Assembly: GCA_946186535.1 (NCBI GenBank)
Contig: CAMHNT010000114.1
Span: 1 to 7,261 of the forward strand
Direction of reading: 5' to 3'
Origin: an uncultured Clostridia bacterium
GTDB taxonomy: Bacteria > Bacillota > Clostridia > Oscillospirales > Acutalibacteraceae
Length of the DNA: 7,261 nt
Shown: piece after piece, positions 1 through 5,824 of the stretch
Layout of the letters: every line of letters begins with the position of its first letter
Position numbering within the stretch: the stretch's first letter is position 1
Notes under the pieces: generated by a model
Seen by the model: only the letters and a program-made list of their open reading frames with translations
Databases searched by the model: none
Told to the model about the DNA's origin: nothing
Position numbers and translations under genes: made by a program

Positions 1-262
1 CGAACCACTGTCAGCAGGTTCGCCCCCACCCGAACTCTGCTTCATGTGAAAGTTTCTTCTGCCCCCACAGCTAACGCATAAGTTCCGTCAGCCAATCGGC
101 TATCGCCTTCGGCTCTGCCTCTTGGGACGTCACTTATCCGCTGAGTGGAGCATAAAGGAGTTTCGCCGTCTGCGGACGGCGACCAAAGGCTCTGCCTTTG
201 GAAACCGCCAATACCCCAAGGGCACTTCCTTCGGGGCGCCTTTGAAAAAGTTGGATCAAAAC
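1..262. repeat. GC-rich non-coding block with serial hairpins
   Basis: This block is much richer in G and C than the DNA after it and has no credible reading frame. It is built from short inverted repeats: cgaacc/ggttcg (1-6 and 17-22); an imperfect pair at 74-89 and 126-141 (12 of 16 positions complementary); cgccgtc/gacggcg (164-170 and 175-181, 4-nt loop); ccaaaggc/gcctttgg (183-190 and 194-201, 3-nt loop); and ccccaagg/ccttcgggg (214-221 and 228-236). The octamer gcccccac occurs twice, at 22-29 and 61-68. The composition changes abruptly near 245-262, where the AT-rich tail repeat begins. I infer a dispersed intergenic repeat or a structured non-coding element whose left end lies outside the window. 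Similar GC-rich hairpin blocks are familiar in Oscillospiraceae intergenic DNA, but this copy number was not checked. It could also be a decayed mobile-element end. Confidence 0.5.
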
Positions 263-286
263 TTTAATAGCACAACGAGTTAACTT
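263..286 (+). repeat. Tail repeat, left copy (inverted relative to the right window edge)
   Basis: This 24-base stretch starts tttaatagcacaac and continues with gagttaactt. Its reverse complement is present at 7235-7258 with 22 of 24 identical positions; the mismatches are at 277 and 284. The GC-rich hairpin block lies directly on its outer (left) side, so the repeat looks like the inner end of a larger element. Two such copies pointing inward from both ends of a 7-kb window are unlikely by chance. Confidence 0.65.
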
Positions 287-709
287 AAACTTCTAATCGG
301 CAAAATTACATTTAATATGTCAAATTTTATAATAAATTTTTTATAGAAAACCGCAATGAGGAACACTGCATTCAGGAGTGTTCCATACCCTGACGCATTT
401 TGAAAAAAGCTCTGATACTCCGGTTTAGGAATTTCTGATCAGATTTCAAGTCCGGTTTCAGTATAAATAAAAATAATATTTTAACAATTACCCCAGCTTT
501 TAGAAAATTCAATATAAACTACAGATAGTATACACTGTTTAACGAATTATGTCAATTAATAACAGAAAAAATGCCTCGGACTACCGGCAGGTAATAATTG
601 GTATTTACAAATCATTTTCCGAAAAAAATCACATAAAAATTATTCGGGAGAATTCCGGTCAATTTTATTTTCCAACAACACAGAAAAAAATTGAGAAAAG
701 GATAGTGTC
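287..709. other. AT-rich intergenic region without a supported gene
   Basis: No convincing gene was found in these 423 bases. Visible items are an 8-bp perfect hairpin at 360-384, a 10-bp perfect palindrome tctgatcaga at 434-443, and the octamer tccggttt repeated at 419-426 and 451-458. A 62-codon frame at 549-737 has no Shine-Dalgarno and overlaps the following gene, so it was rejected. No clear -35/-10 pair for the downstream transporter genes could be chosen, although they must be transcribed from here or from further upstream. The region may hold a long leader for the transporter pair or decayed DNA. Confidence 0.5.
360..384. other. Perfect 8-bp hairpin
   Basis: The arms ggaacact (360-367) and agtgttcc (377-384) are perfectly complementary around a 9-nt loop. 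No T-run follows on either strand within the next ten bases, so a classical intrinsic terminator is not supported. It could be a protein-binding inverted repeat or part of a structured leader upstream of the transporter pair. Function unknown. Confidence 0.35.
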
Positions 710-1069
710 ATGTTTAAATTCACACGAAAAAAAATAAATTATTTTATTGGACTTTGTTCGGGGATCGTCAACGGACTTTTAGGTGCAGGAGGCGGCATGC
801 TCGCCGTTCCCACGCTTAAAAATCAGATTGAAGCTCAGAAGGCGCATGCTACAACCGTTGCTATAATTATGCCGATGTGCCTGGTAAGCAGTGTCTTTTA
901 TATATTCGCCGGAAGAGTCACCGTCGCCGACGCTCTGCCCTATGCCCCCTTTGGTATTATCGGAGCACTGATTGGAGCCGTTTTGCTGACAAAAATGAAA
1001 GCGAAACACCTTCGTTTCATTTTCAGCCTTTTTATGATCTGGGCAGGAATTCGTATGATATCAAGATAG
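710..1069 (+). CDS. Half-size TauE/SafE (TSUP) family membrane protein, N-terminal-type half
   Basis: This 119-residue integral membrane protein resembles one repeat of the TauE/SafE (TSUP) family, whose full-length members have about 250 residues in two homologous halves and are linked to export of sulfite, sulfoacetate or related organic anions. Residues 10-32 carry the glycine signature GLxxGxxxGxxGAGGG followed by a VPTL strand. About four membrane segments can be seen: 9-31, 47-68, 75-94 and 101-117. The start is supported by AAAAGGA at 696-702, seven bases before ATG. The gene ends in TAG at 1067-1069 and lies in the same frame as the next gene, so together they would make a normal-length transporter. 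I infer that the two products pair in the membrane. The substrate cannot be read from the sequence, and no sulfur-metabolism genes are nearby. Confidence 0.85.
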   Translation: MFKFTRKKINYFIGLCSGIVNGLLGAGGGMLAVPTLKNQIEAQKAHATTVAIIMPMCLVSSVFYIFAGRVTVADALPYAPFGIIGALIGAVLLTKMKAKHLRFIFSLFMIWAGIRMISR

Positions 1070-1078
1070 GAGAAGCTT
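1068..1078 (+). promoter_or_regulatory. Shine-Dalgarno overlapping the upstream stop codon (translational coupling)
   Basis: The AGGAG at 1068-1072 shares two bases with the TAG stop at 1067-1069 of the first transporter half and stands six bases before the ATG at 1079. A ribosome terminating on the first gene would be placed directly on the initiation site of the second. This supports coupled, near-equal synthesis of the two halves and argues that the second ATG is a real start. Confidence 0.75.
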
Positions 1079-1444
1079 ATGAACCTGATAATAAGCGCAA
1101 TAGCAGGAATTCTTTCGGGAATGATCGGCGCCATGGGAATGGGCGGCGGAGGAGTTCTGATAATATATCTGAATCTCTTCACCGATATTCCTCAGAGCAT
1201 GGCTCAGGGAATAAACCTTCTTTTCTTTCTTCCGACAGCCGTTCTGGCGGTTCTCTACTACTCAAAGAAAAAAATGATCGTCTGGGAAATCGCAGTTCCG
1301 TTTGCTTTTATGGGGATTCTCGGAACTATCGCCGGATGTTATCTTTGCGGAAAATTCGACAATTCGATTTTGACGAAGCTCTTTGGAATTCTGCTTCTGG
1401 TTATGGGTACAGCAGGACTTTTTAAAAAAGACAGGAAAGTCTGA
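1079..1444 (+). CDS. Half-size TauE/SafE (TSUP) family membrane protein, C-terminal-type half
   Basis: This 121-residue membrane protein is the partner of the preceding gene. Residues 8-29 hold the second TSUP glycine signature, AGILSGMIGAMGMGGGG, and about four hydrophobic segments follow (5-30, 44-60, 69-88, 97-114). The C-terminus is basic (KKDRKV). Its start lies nine bases after the upstream stop and in the same frame, with a good Shine-Dalgarno. The product alone is half the usual family length, so a heterodimer with the upstream product (119 + 121 residues) is the natural inference; homodimers are possible. Split TSUP pairs of about 120 residues each do occur in Clostridia to my knowledge, so this is probably a genuine gene pair rather than a fresh nonsense mutation. 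The substrate is unknown. Confidence 0.85.
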   Translation: MNLIISAIAGILSGMIGAMGMGGGGVLIIYLNLFTDIPQSMAQGINLLFFLPTAVLAVLYYSKKKMIVWEIAVPFAFMGILGTIAGCYLCGKFDNSILTKLFGILLLVMGTAGLFKKDRKV

Positions 1445-1481
1445 ACTAAAACCGTTGGAAGCCTAATCAATATCTATATCG

Positions 1482-1533
1482 CAAAAATAATATAAAAAAC
1501 CAAAGGCCGCAAACAGATTGCAGCCCTTGGTTT
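1482..1533 (-). terminator. Imperfect 16-position hairpin with minus-strand U-tract
   Basis: The arms are aaaccaa/ttggttt (1497-1503 and 1527-1533), ggc/gcc and gcaa/ttgc, separated by two single mismatches and closed by a 5-nt loop at 1513-1517. On the minus strand the hairpin is followed by TTTTTT and then further T-rich bases (to about 1482), a good intrinsic terminator. On the + strand it is followed only by TTTGTACAT, so it would end the transporter transcript less efficiently. It probably acts in both directions, with the minus direction better. No minus-strand protein gene ends here; see the separate finding. Confidence 0.6.
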
Positions 1534-1798
1534 GTACATCTATAAATTAAGAAAGAAAAACTCAAAACAAAACTCGGTATACGAATTACAAAAAGTTTTA
1601 CCCCTTTAAATTATACTATAGCTCCAATAGAAAATCTATAAATTTCACATGCAAAAAATAAGTTTTCCCTGGCATCAAAGTGAGCACCATTTAACAAAAT
1701 TTGACAAATATACAATTATTTTTCTTATTTGTAATTATGATTGTTTATTTTGAATTTATAATATTAACATTTCAATTATATCAAGTGAGGTTTTTAAT
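1534..1798. other. AT-rich intergenic region upstream of the HTH gene
   Basis: No protein gene is supported here. The region contains a candidate promoter for the downstream HTH gene (TATAAT at 1757-1762), an isolated TTGACA at 1701-1706 lacking a well-placed -10 box, and on the minus strand a TATAAT (1615 down to 1610) that could drive a short transcript toward the hairpin at 1497-1533. Long A- and T-runs suggest curved DNA. No riboswitch fold was recognised. Confidence 0.4.
1735..1762 (+). promoter_or_regulatory. Candidate sigma-A promoter of the HTH gene
   Basis: A perfect -10 box TATAAT lies at 1757-1762. The best -35 match at suitable spacing is TTATGA (1735-1740, 16-bp spacer), which is weak. 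Transcription would begin near 1769, leaving about 30 bases before the start codon. The consensus TTGACA at 1701-1706 is an alternative -35, but only cTTATT/TTATTT sits 17-18 bases after it. The weak -35 would be compatible with activation or with control by the gene's own HTH product. Confidence 0.4.
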
Positions 1799-3265
1799 TT
1801 GAGTTTTTCCGAATATTTCAGCGAATATGTAAAAAGCAACGATATATCCATTCCTAAGCTTTCAAAAGCAACAGGAATAGACCGCGCAGCTTTGTACAGA
1901 TATATAAATGCCGACAGACTTCCAAAAACTATTGAAACAGTCGAACTCATCGCAGACGGAATGTGCATGAGTTCAAAAGACAGGGTTGATTTTCTTTTTG
2001 AATACGACAAATCCACATTGGGAGAGGATCTTGTCAACAGCTATCTGTATATGCATTATCTTCTCGACAACCTTGTAAATATCGATAGATTTATCGAGTC
2101 TAATTACGAACTTATCAAAAATCAAACTATCAAAGAGCTGTTTGATGATGACCGCACAGTAGACTTAAAGTCATCACACGAAATTATTAACTATGCAATG
2201 AGAATGTTTTATCGGTGTGCAGAAACCTCAGAATCGGACAAAAACATCAAGCTCGCAATCCAGCCTACCTATACATATATTATGGAACTTCTTCTTCCTT
2301 TTTTCAGTCAGAAGGAAATCAAAGTTGAACAGGTAATCTGTTTTGAAAAGTCTATTGAAAAGTGTTATATTAATCTTGATATCTTAAAATATATGCTTCC
2401 GCTGTCATTCGGACTTTCGGATTACAATGTTTATTATCACTATGATTCAATAAGCAGTCATCTTAATTCGACCTCGATTCTTCCGAATCTGATCATAACC
2501 TCCGGATGTGCGCTTATGTTTGATTACGAAATGCAAAGCGGTTTCTTCACAACCGACAAGAATCTCGTCGATCACCTGACTTCAAGATTCGCTGATCTTT
2601 CCGGACAGTGTTTCACTCTTATGGAAAAGGGCAGCTGCGCAAACAATATAGCTCACATAAACTCAGCTGTCGCAGGATTTGAAGTAGGTTCTCTTTTTAA
2701 TCAGCCATGCATCGCTCCGTGTATGGATTCAACAATGCTTCATGAACTCATTTATGATTTTCCTCATAAAAACAGCCTTATAGAAGCTCTCTTAAATCGG
2801 TACGGAAACTGGGAAGGAATGATACATTCAGGAAGTTTCTTAAATGTAAGACATATCACAAGCTGCTTCACCAAAAACGGAATGAGAAAAATGATTGAAA
2901 CTGGAAGAATCGGAGAATTCCCTGAGATATACTACGCTCCGATTTCCAAAAGTTATATTTCAGATATTCTCAAAAGAATGTTAGTATTGATAAATACAGG
3001 TATGTGCTCATATATTATTATACGAGAGGATTTAAAATTCCCGGAAACTATGCAGATATATTGGAATCCTACCGAAAGAACAGTATCTTTCCGTTATGTC
3101 CGTCATGATACTTTTTCTCAATGCACCATAAAAGAAACCAGTATCTACAACGCAATTCTGAACGCCATTGAATATATAGATCTGAAAAAAATGGTTTTAA
3201 GCAAAGAAGAATGCGTTGAATACATAAACGAGCTTATATCCGAGCTGTCCGTCGCTGACGAGTAG
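1799..3265 (+). CDS. Helix-turn-helix protein with a large uncharacterised C-terminal region
   Basis: This 488-residue, probably cytoplasmic protein starts at TTG, supported by AAGTGAGG at 1783-1790 eight bases upstream; the next in-frame ATG (residue 55) would remove the DNA-binding domain. Residues about 8-68 look like an XRE/Cro-C1 type helix-turn-helix, with SIPKLSKATGIDRAALYRYI (17-36) as the paired helices. The remaining 420 residues match no domain I can name. Landmarks are a CxxxC at 304-308, thirteen cysteines overall, and FTKNGMRKMIETGRIGEFPE (357-376), a segment of a type I associate with long HTH proteins of Lachnospiraceae and Ruminococcaceae. No signal peptide, membrane span or Walker motif is visible. 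I infer a ligand-sensing regulator. Targets could be itself or the upstream transporter pair, but nothing shows this. It stands alone, tail to tail with yunB. Confidence 0.8.
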   Translation: MSFSEYFSEYVKSNDISIPKLSKATGIDRAALYRYINADRLPKTIETVELIADGMCMSSKDRVDFLFEYDKSTLGEDLVNSYLYMHYLLDNLVNIDRFIESNYELIKNQTIKELFDDDRTVDLKSSHEIINYAMRMFYRCAETSESDKNIKLAIQPTYTYIMELLLPFFSQKEIKVEQVICFEKSIEKCYINLDILKYMLPLSFGLSDYNVYYHYDSISSHLNSTSILPNLIITSGCALMFDYEMQSGFFTTDKNLVDHLTSRFADLSGQCFTLMEKGSCANNIAHINSAVAGFEVGSLFNQPCIAPCMDSTMLHELIYDFPHKNSLIEALLNRYGNWEGMIHSGSFLNVRHITSCFTKNGMRKMIETGRIGEFPEIYYAPISKSYISDILKRMLVLINTGMCSYIIIREDLKFPETMQIYWNPTERTVSFRYVRHDTFSQCTIKETSIYNAILNAIEYIDLKKMVLSKEECVEYINELISELSVADE

Positions 3266-3293
3266 TTCCGGAAGCGCTCCGTTTCATCAGATT
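3266..3293. terminator. Short convergent junction with a weak hairpin
   Basis: Only 28 bases separate the stops of the HTH gene and yunB. A small hairpin cgga/tccg (3269-3272 and 3278-3281, 5-nt loop) is followed by TTT on the + strand. It is too short for a confident terminator, and no U-tract serves the minus strand. Read-through giving overlapping 3' ends of the two opposed mRNAs is therefore likely. Confidence 0.25.
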
Positions 3294-3941
3294 CTAATCA
3301 ACGTTCATCAGCTGAGGAACTCCTCCGACAAGCACGGTTTCACCGACAAGAACCGATACCGTAAGTTCAATCGGCTCCTGTTCTCCTCCGGCTATTATTA
3401 ACAGGCTGCCGGTTATATCTATGTAGAGTCTATGGATAGTCTGGTTGACTCCTCCGGTTTCAAACTCACTCCTGAAATCCGACGTTACGTCTCCTGTCAC
3501 AACATTGTTAAATTCAAGATTCCAGCCAAGACCGCTGAAAAACTCACTGTTCAGAAGACTTCCCACCGGGATTTTCGCAACATATTCATACTCATCGTTC
3601 AGCACCTCCGACAGCTCGGAGGTGACTTCGTTTTTCAGCCTGTTGATTGACACAACATCGGTATTCAGCGACTGAACCTCACCGCTCTGAGAATATGAAA
3701 TGTTCATCAGCTTGTCGTAAGTCAGATTCATATCATCGAGCTTCTCGCTGACTTTATCGCTGAAAAGCTCTGTCATCATCTGCTTCCCTTTCATAATCGT
3801 ATAGTCGGACATAAACGGTGAAACCCGGCTCTCAAAAAAGAAAAAAACAAAGACAAAAAAAGCAACTAAAACAACTGCAATCGTTCTAACAACAGCAATG
3901 CCTTTTCTTGAATTGCCTCTTCCCCATTTTAATCTTTTCAT
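3294..3941 (-). CDS. yunB: Sporulation protein YunB
   Basis: The 215-residue product matches the YunB family, a membrane-anchored protein needed for efficient sporulation in Bacillus subtilis, where the gene is transcribed by sigma-E in the mother cell. Residues 1-15 are basic, 16-36 form one membrane span, and the rest lies outside the membrane, presumably facing the space around the forespore. Family hallmarks in order are SFMSDY-like RVSPFMSDY (39-47), VSINRLKNEV (97-106), IPVGSLL (124-130), FRSEFETGGVNQTIHRLYIDI (156-176, including the invariant-looking NQT-H) and a C-terminal VGETVLVGGVPQ (199-210). The ATG is preceded by GGGGTG seven bases away, which is buried in a hairpin. It is last in the minus-strand block. 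No convincing sigma-E promoter was found. The family assignment is firm; the biochemical role is unknown. Confidence 0.92.
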   Translation of the reverse strand: MKRLKWGRGNSRKGIAVVRTIAVVLVAFFVFVFFFFESRVSPFMSDYTIMKGKQMMTELFSDKVSEKLDDMNLTYDKLMNISYSQSGEVQSLNTDVVSINRLKNEVTSELSEVLNDEYEYVAKIPVGSLLNSEFFSGLGWNLEFNNVVTGDVTSDFRSEFETGGVNQTIHRLYIDITGSLLIIAGGEQEPIELTVSVLVGETVLVGGVPQLMNVD

Positions 3942-3977
3942 AAAAAATCACCCCTTGAATATAATACTCAAGGGGTG
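3942..3977 (-). terminator. Terminator-like hairpin overlapping the yunB ribosome binding site
   Basis: Read on the minus strand, caccccttga (3977-3968) and tcaaggggtg (3958-3949) form a perfect 10-bp stem with a 9-nt AT-rich loop, then A and six Ts, then the yunB ATG. This has every feature of an intrinsic terminator for the P-loop gene, whose stop lies 25 bases upstream. The 3' arm AAGGGGTGA is also the only Shine-Dalgarno for yunB, and the six Ts are its spacer. Any transcript entering from upstream would therefore either terminate or carry a closed yunB initiation site. Confidence 0.8.
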
Positions 3978-4002
3978 CCAGATTTGTTAATATAAAAACT
4001 GA

Positions 4003-4419
4003 TTAAAGCTCTTCAAGAGTTGCTTTGATATCCGTCGGCAAATCGTCCTTAGCGGAGGAGATCAGCAATGTAATAGCTGTCTTAGCCTCTTCTGCAAGAG
4101 CGTTGAGCTTTTCAACGAACTCGGAAAGCTGAGCCTTGTCATCGCCGGCAATCTTGAATGTTGAGTCAACGAAGATATCGGTAACGTCATAGTTACCTGC
4201 GCAGATACCGCTGAGGAAACCGTAAAGAGCGTCATAACCCTTTATTGCATACGCTTCCGCATCAACAAGACGAGCCTTGTGAGTGAGATCGTAAGTGAGC
4301 TTTGTGCCTTTTTCAATTACAACAACGCTGCCCTTTGAAGCTTCAACGGCTGCGTTAGCCTCGTCAATCAATCTTTTTGTCTTACCGGAACCCTTTTTAC
4401 CGATCAATAAAGTTACCAT
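4003..4419 (-). CDS. Small P-loop NTP-binding protein of unknown function
   Basis: This 138-residue soluble protein opens with a beta strand and a perfect Walker A motif, GKKGSGKT (residues 7-14). A probable Walker B strand is TDIFVDST (80-87, Asp85), and another hydrophobic strand ITLLISSA (116-123) occupies a position typical of the core sheet in small P-loop NTPases. The C-terminus DLPTDIKATLEEL is short and acidic, and no effector domain is fused. Proteins of this type are often labelled PilT-like or simply ATP-binding, but no pilus genes are present, so I would not use that name. The start has AAAGGA (near 4430) ten bases upstream. It follows pgi by 67 bases on the same strand and could be cotranscribed; a weak internal promoter is possible. 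The role is unknown; a housekeeping or regulatory nucleotide switch is one guess. Confidence 0.85.
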   Translation of the reverse strand: MVTLLIGKKGSGKTKRLIDEANAAVEASKGSVVVIEKGTKLTYDLTHKARLVDAEAYAIKGYDALYGFLSGICAGNYDVTDIFVDSTFKIAGDDKAQLSEFVEKLNALAEEAKTAITLLISSAKDDLPTDIKATLEEL

Positions 4420-4440
4420 TATTTACCATTCCTTTCAATT

Positions 4441-4468
4441 TTGATATTGATACTTTTTAAGATGTCAG
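4441..4468 (-). promoter_or_regulatory. Weak candidate promoter before the P-loop gene
   Basis: On the minus strand CTGACA (4468-4463, five of six matches to TTGACA) and TATCAA (4446-4441, four of six matches to TATAAT) are separated by 16 bases. This could give the P-loop gene its own transcript in addition to read-through from pgi. Such matches are common in AT-rich DNA. Confidence 0.25.
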
Positions 4469-4471
4469 TTG

Positions 4472-4492
4472 AACTAACCGGAACGATTAGTT
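4472..4492 (-). other. Small hairpin across the pgi stop codon
   Basis: On the minus strand AACTAATC and GGTTAGTT pair over eight positions (one G-U) around a 5-nt loop, enclosing the TAA stop of pgi in the 5' arm. No U-run follows, so it is not a classical terminator. It might modulate pgi/P-loop coupling or mRNA decay, or be incidental. Confidence 0.25.
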
Positions 4493-5824
4493 AAGTCTTG
4501 CCTCGAGAGCAGCCTTTGCATCCTCATAACCAGGCTTTCCGAGCAAAGCGAACATATTCTTCTTGTAGCTTTCAACACCCGGCTGGTTGAACGGGTTTAC
4601 ACCGAGGAGGTAACCGCTGATTGCGCAAGCCTTTTCAAAGAAGTAGATGAGGTAGCCGAGCTCAGCCTCGGTCATCTCCGGAACATTGAGAACGACATTA
4701 GGAACACCGCCGTCGTTGTGAGCAAGTACAGTACCCTCGAAAGCCTTGCGGTTTACGAAAGACATACCCTTTCCGGAAAGGAAGTTGAGTCCGTCAACAT
4801 TCTCAGGATCTGTTCCGAGAGTAATCTCTCTCTTTGGCTTCTCGAAGGAAACCACTGTTTCAAAGAGGTTTCTTCTGCCTTCCTGAATGTACTGACCCAT
4901 TGAGTGAAGATCAGTCGAGAAAGTAACCGCAGCAGGGAAAATACCCTTGTTGTCCTTGCCTTCGCTCTCGCCGAAGAGCTGCTTATACCACTCGGACATC
5001 ATTGTGAATGCAGGCTCATAGGAAACGAGAATTTCCGTTGTGTAGCCCTTAGCGTAAAGAATATTTCTGATTGCCGCATACTTGTAGCAGTCGTTAGTCT
5101 TGAGATCAGGGTTTGAAAGCTCGTTCTGAGCCTTTGCCGCACCGCCCATAAGAGCGTCGAGGTCGGCGCCTGAAACTGCGATCGGAAGAAGACCTACTGC
5201 AGTAAGAACCGAGAAACGTCCTCCGACGTCGTCCGGAACAACAAATGTTTCGTAGCCCTCTGTGTCGGCGAGCTTTTTGAGAGTCCCCTTTTCCTTGTCG
5301 GTTGTACAGAAAATTCTCTCACGTGCGCCTTCCTTACCGTACTTCTTCTCGAGAAGCTCTCTGAAAACTCTGAAAGCGATTGCCGGCTCTGTCGTAGTAC
5401 CCGACTTTGAAATCATGTTGATCGAAACGTCTCTTCCCTCACAGATTTCGAGAAGCTCAGCCAAAGCCGTGGAGCTGATGGAATTTCCCGTATAATAGAT
5501 ATCAGGCGTATCCTTCTTGAGCGCGTTGTAGTTAGGCGACTTCAGGAATTCAATAGCGGCTCTCGCACCGAGGTATGAACCGCCGATACCGATCACAACG
5601 AAGACATCGGAATTCTTCTTGATTTTCTCTGCGGCAGCCTTGATGCGTGCGAACTCTTCCTTGTCATAATCGGTCGGAAGATTGAGCCATCCGATAAAAT
5701 CGTTTCCCGCACCGGTTCCGTTATGGAGCGCATCGTGTGCAGCCTGAACCTGCGGAGCAATGTAATCGAACTCGGCATCACTCATGAAGCCGGACAAATA
5801 TTTGTTAGTTAAACTTGTGGACAT
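4487..5824 (-). CDS. pgi: Glucose-6-phosphate isomerase
   Basis: This cytoplasmic enzyme interconverts glucose 6-phosphate and fructose 6-phosphate, linking glycolysis, gluconeogenesis and sugar-nucleotide supply. The 445-residue product has the usual length of Firmicutes Pgi. Both family signatures are present: DVGGRFSVLTAVGLLP near residues 199-214, and GYLLGVNPFNQPGVESYKK near 409-427, which ends in the conserved lysine. Conserved sugar-phosphate binding stretches are VIGIGGSYLGARA (about 77-89) and SKSGTTTEPA (about 139-148). The same frame is open upstream to 5947, but the chosen ATG at 5824 begins MSTSLTNKYLSGF, is preceded by AAGGAGG ten bases away, and lies downstream of a good promoter that the longer frame would overrun. 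It is the first gene of a probable pgi/P-loop transcript. Confidence 0.97.
   Translation of the reverse strand: MSTSLTNKYLSGFMSDAEFDYIAPQVQAAHDALHNGTGAGNDFIGWLNLPTDYDKEEFARIKAAAEKIKKNSDVFVVIGIGGSYLGARAAIEFLKSPNYNALKKDTPDIYYTGNSISSTALAELLEICEGRDVSINMISKSGTTTEPAIAFRVFRELLEKKYGKEGARERIFCTTDKEKGTLKKLADTEGYETFVVPDDVGGRFSVLTAVGLLPIAVSGADLDALMGGAAKAQNELSNPDLKTNDCYKYAAIRNILYAKGYTTEILVSYEPAFTMMSEWYKQLFGESEGKDNKGIFPAAVTFSTDLHSMGQYIQEGRRNLFETVVSFEKPKREITLGTDPENVDGLNFLSGKGMSFVNRKAFEGTVLAHNDGGVPNVVLNVPEMTEAELGYLIYFFEKACAISGYLLGVNPFNQPGVESYKKNMFALLGKPGYEDAKAALEARLN

Noticed and set aside
1..262. rRNA or tRNA fragment in the GC-rich block
   Set aside because: No tRNA cloverleaf with a T-loop motif and no recognisable rRNA segment could be found; the short tandem hairpins fit an intergenic repeat better.
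549..737. A 62-codon + strand reading frame before the transporter pair
   Set aside because: It has no Shine-Dalgarno before its ATG, overlaps the well-supported transporter start at 710 in another frame, and its composition resembles the surrounding AT-rich spacer.
940..1182. Minus-strand frame opposite the transporter junction
   Set aside because: Its proline- and isoleucine-rich sequence is the antisense image of glycine-rich membrane segments, and no ribosome site was found.
877..1425. A 182-codon + strand frame crossing both transporter genes
   Set aside because: It is rich in Arg, Ser and Asn as expected of a shadow frame, has no ribosome site, and is contradicted by clear membrane-protein signatures in the other frame.
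710..1444. TAG recoded as an amino acid across the organism
   Set aside because: The HTH gene, yunB and the carboxypeptidase also end in TAG at sensible protein ends, so TAG works as a normal stop here.
1712..1744. Inverted repeat acaattat/atgattgt upstream of the HTH gene as its own operator
   Set aside because: It has a mismatch, lies in strongly AT-rich DNA where such pairs are common, and is not centred on a convincing promoter.
3942..4002. A sigma-E promoter for yunB
   Set aside because: A TATATT-like -35 can be seen on the minus strand near 3990, but no acceptable CATACA-type -10 lies at the required distance; the rest is occupied by the hairpin.
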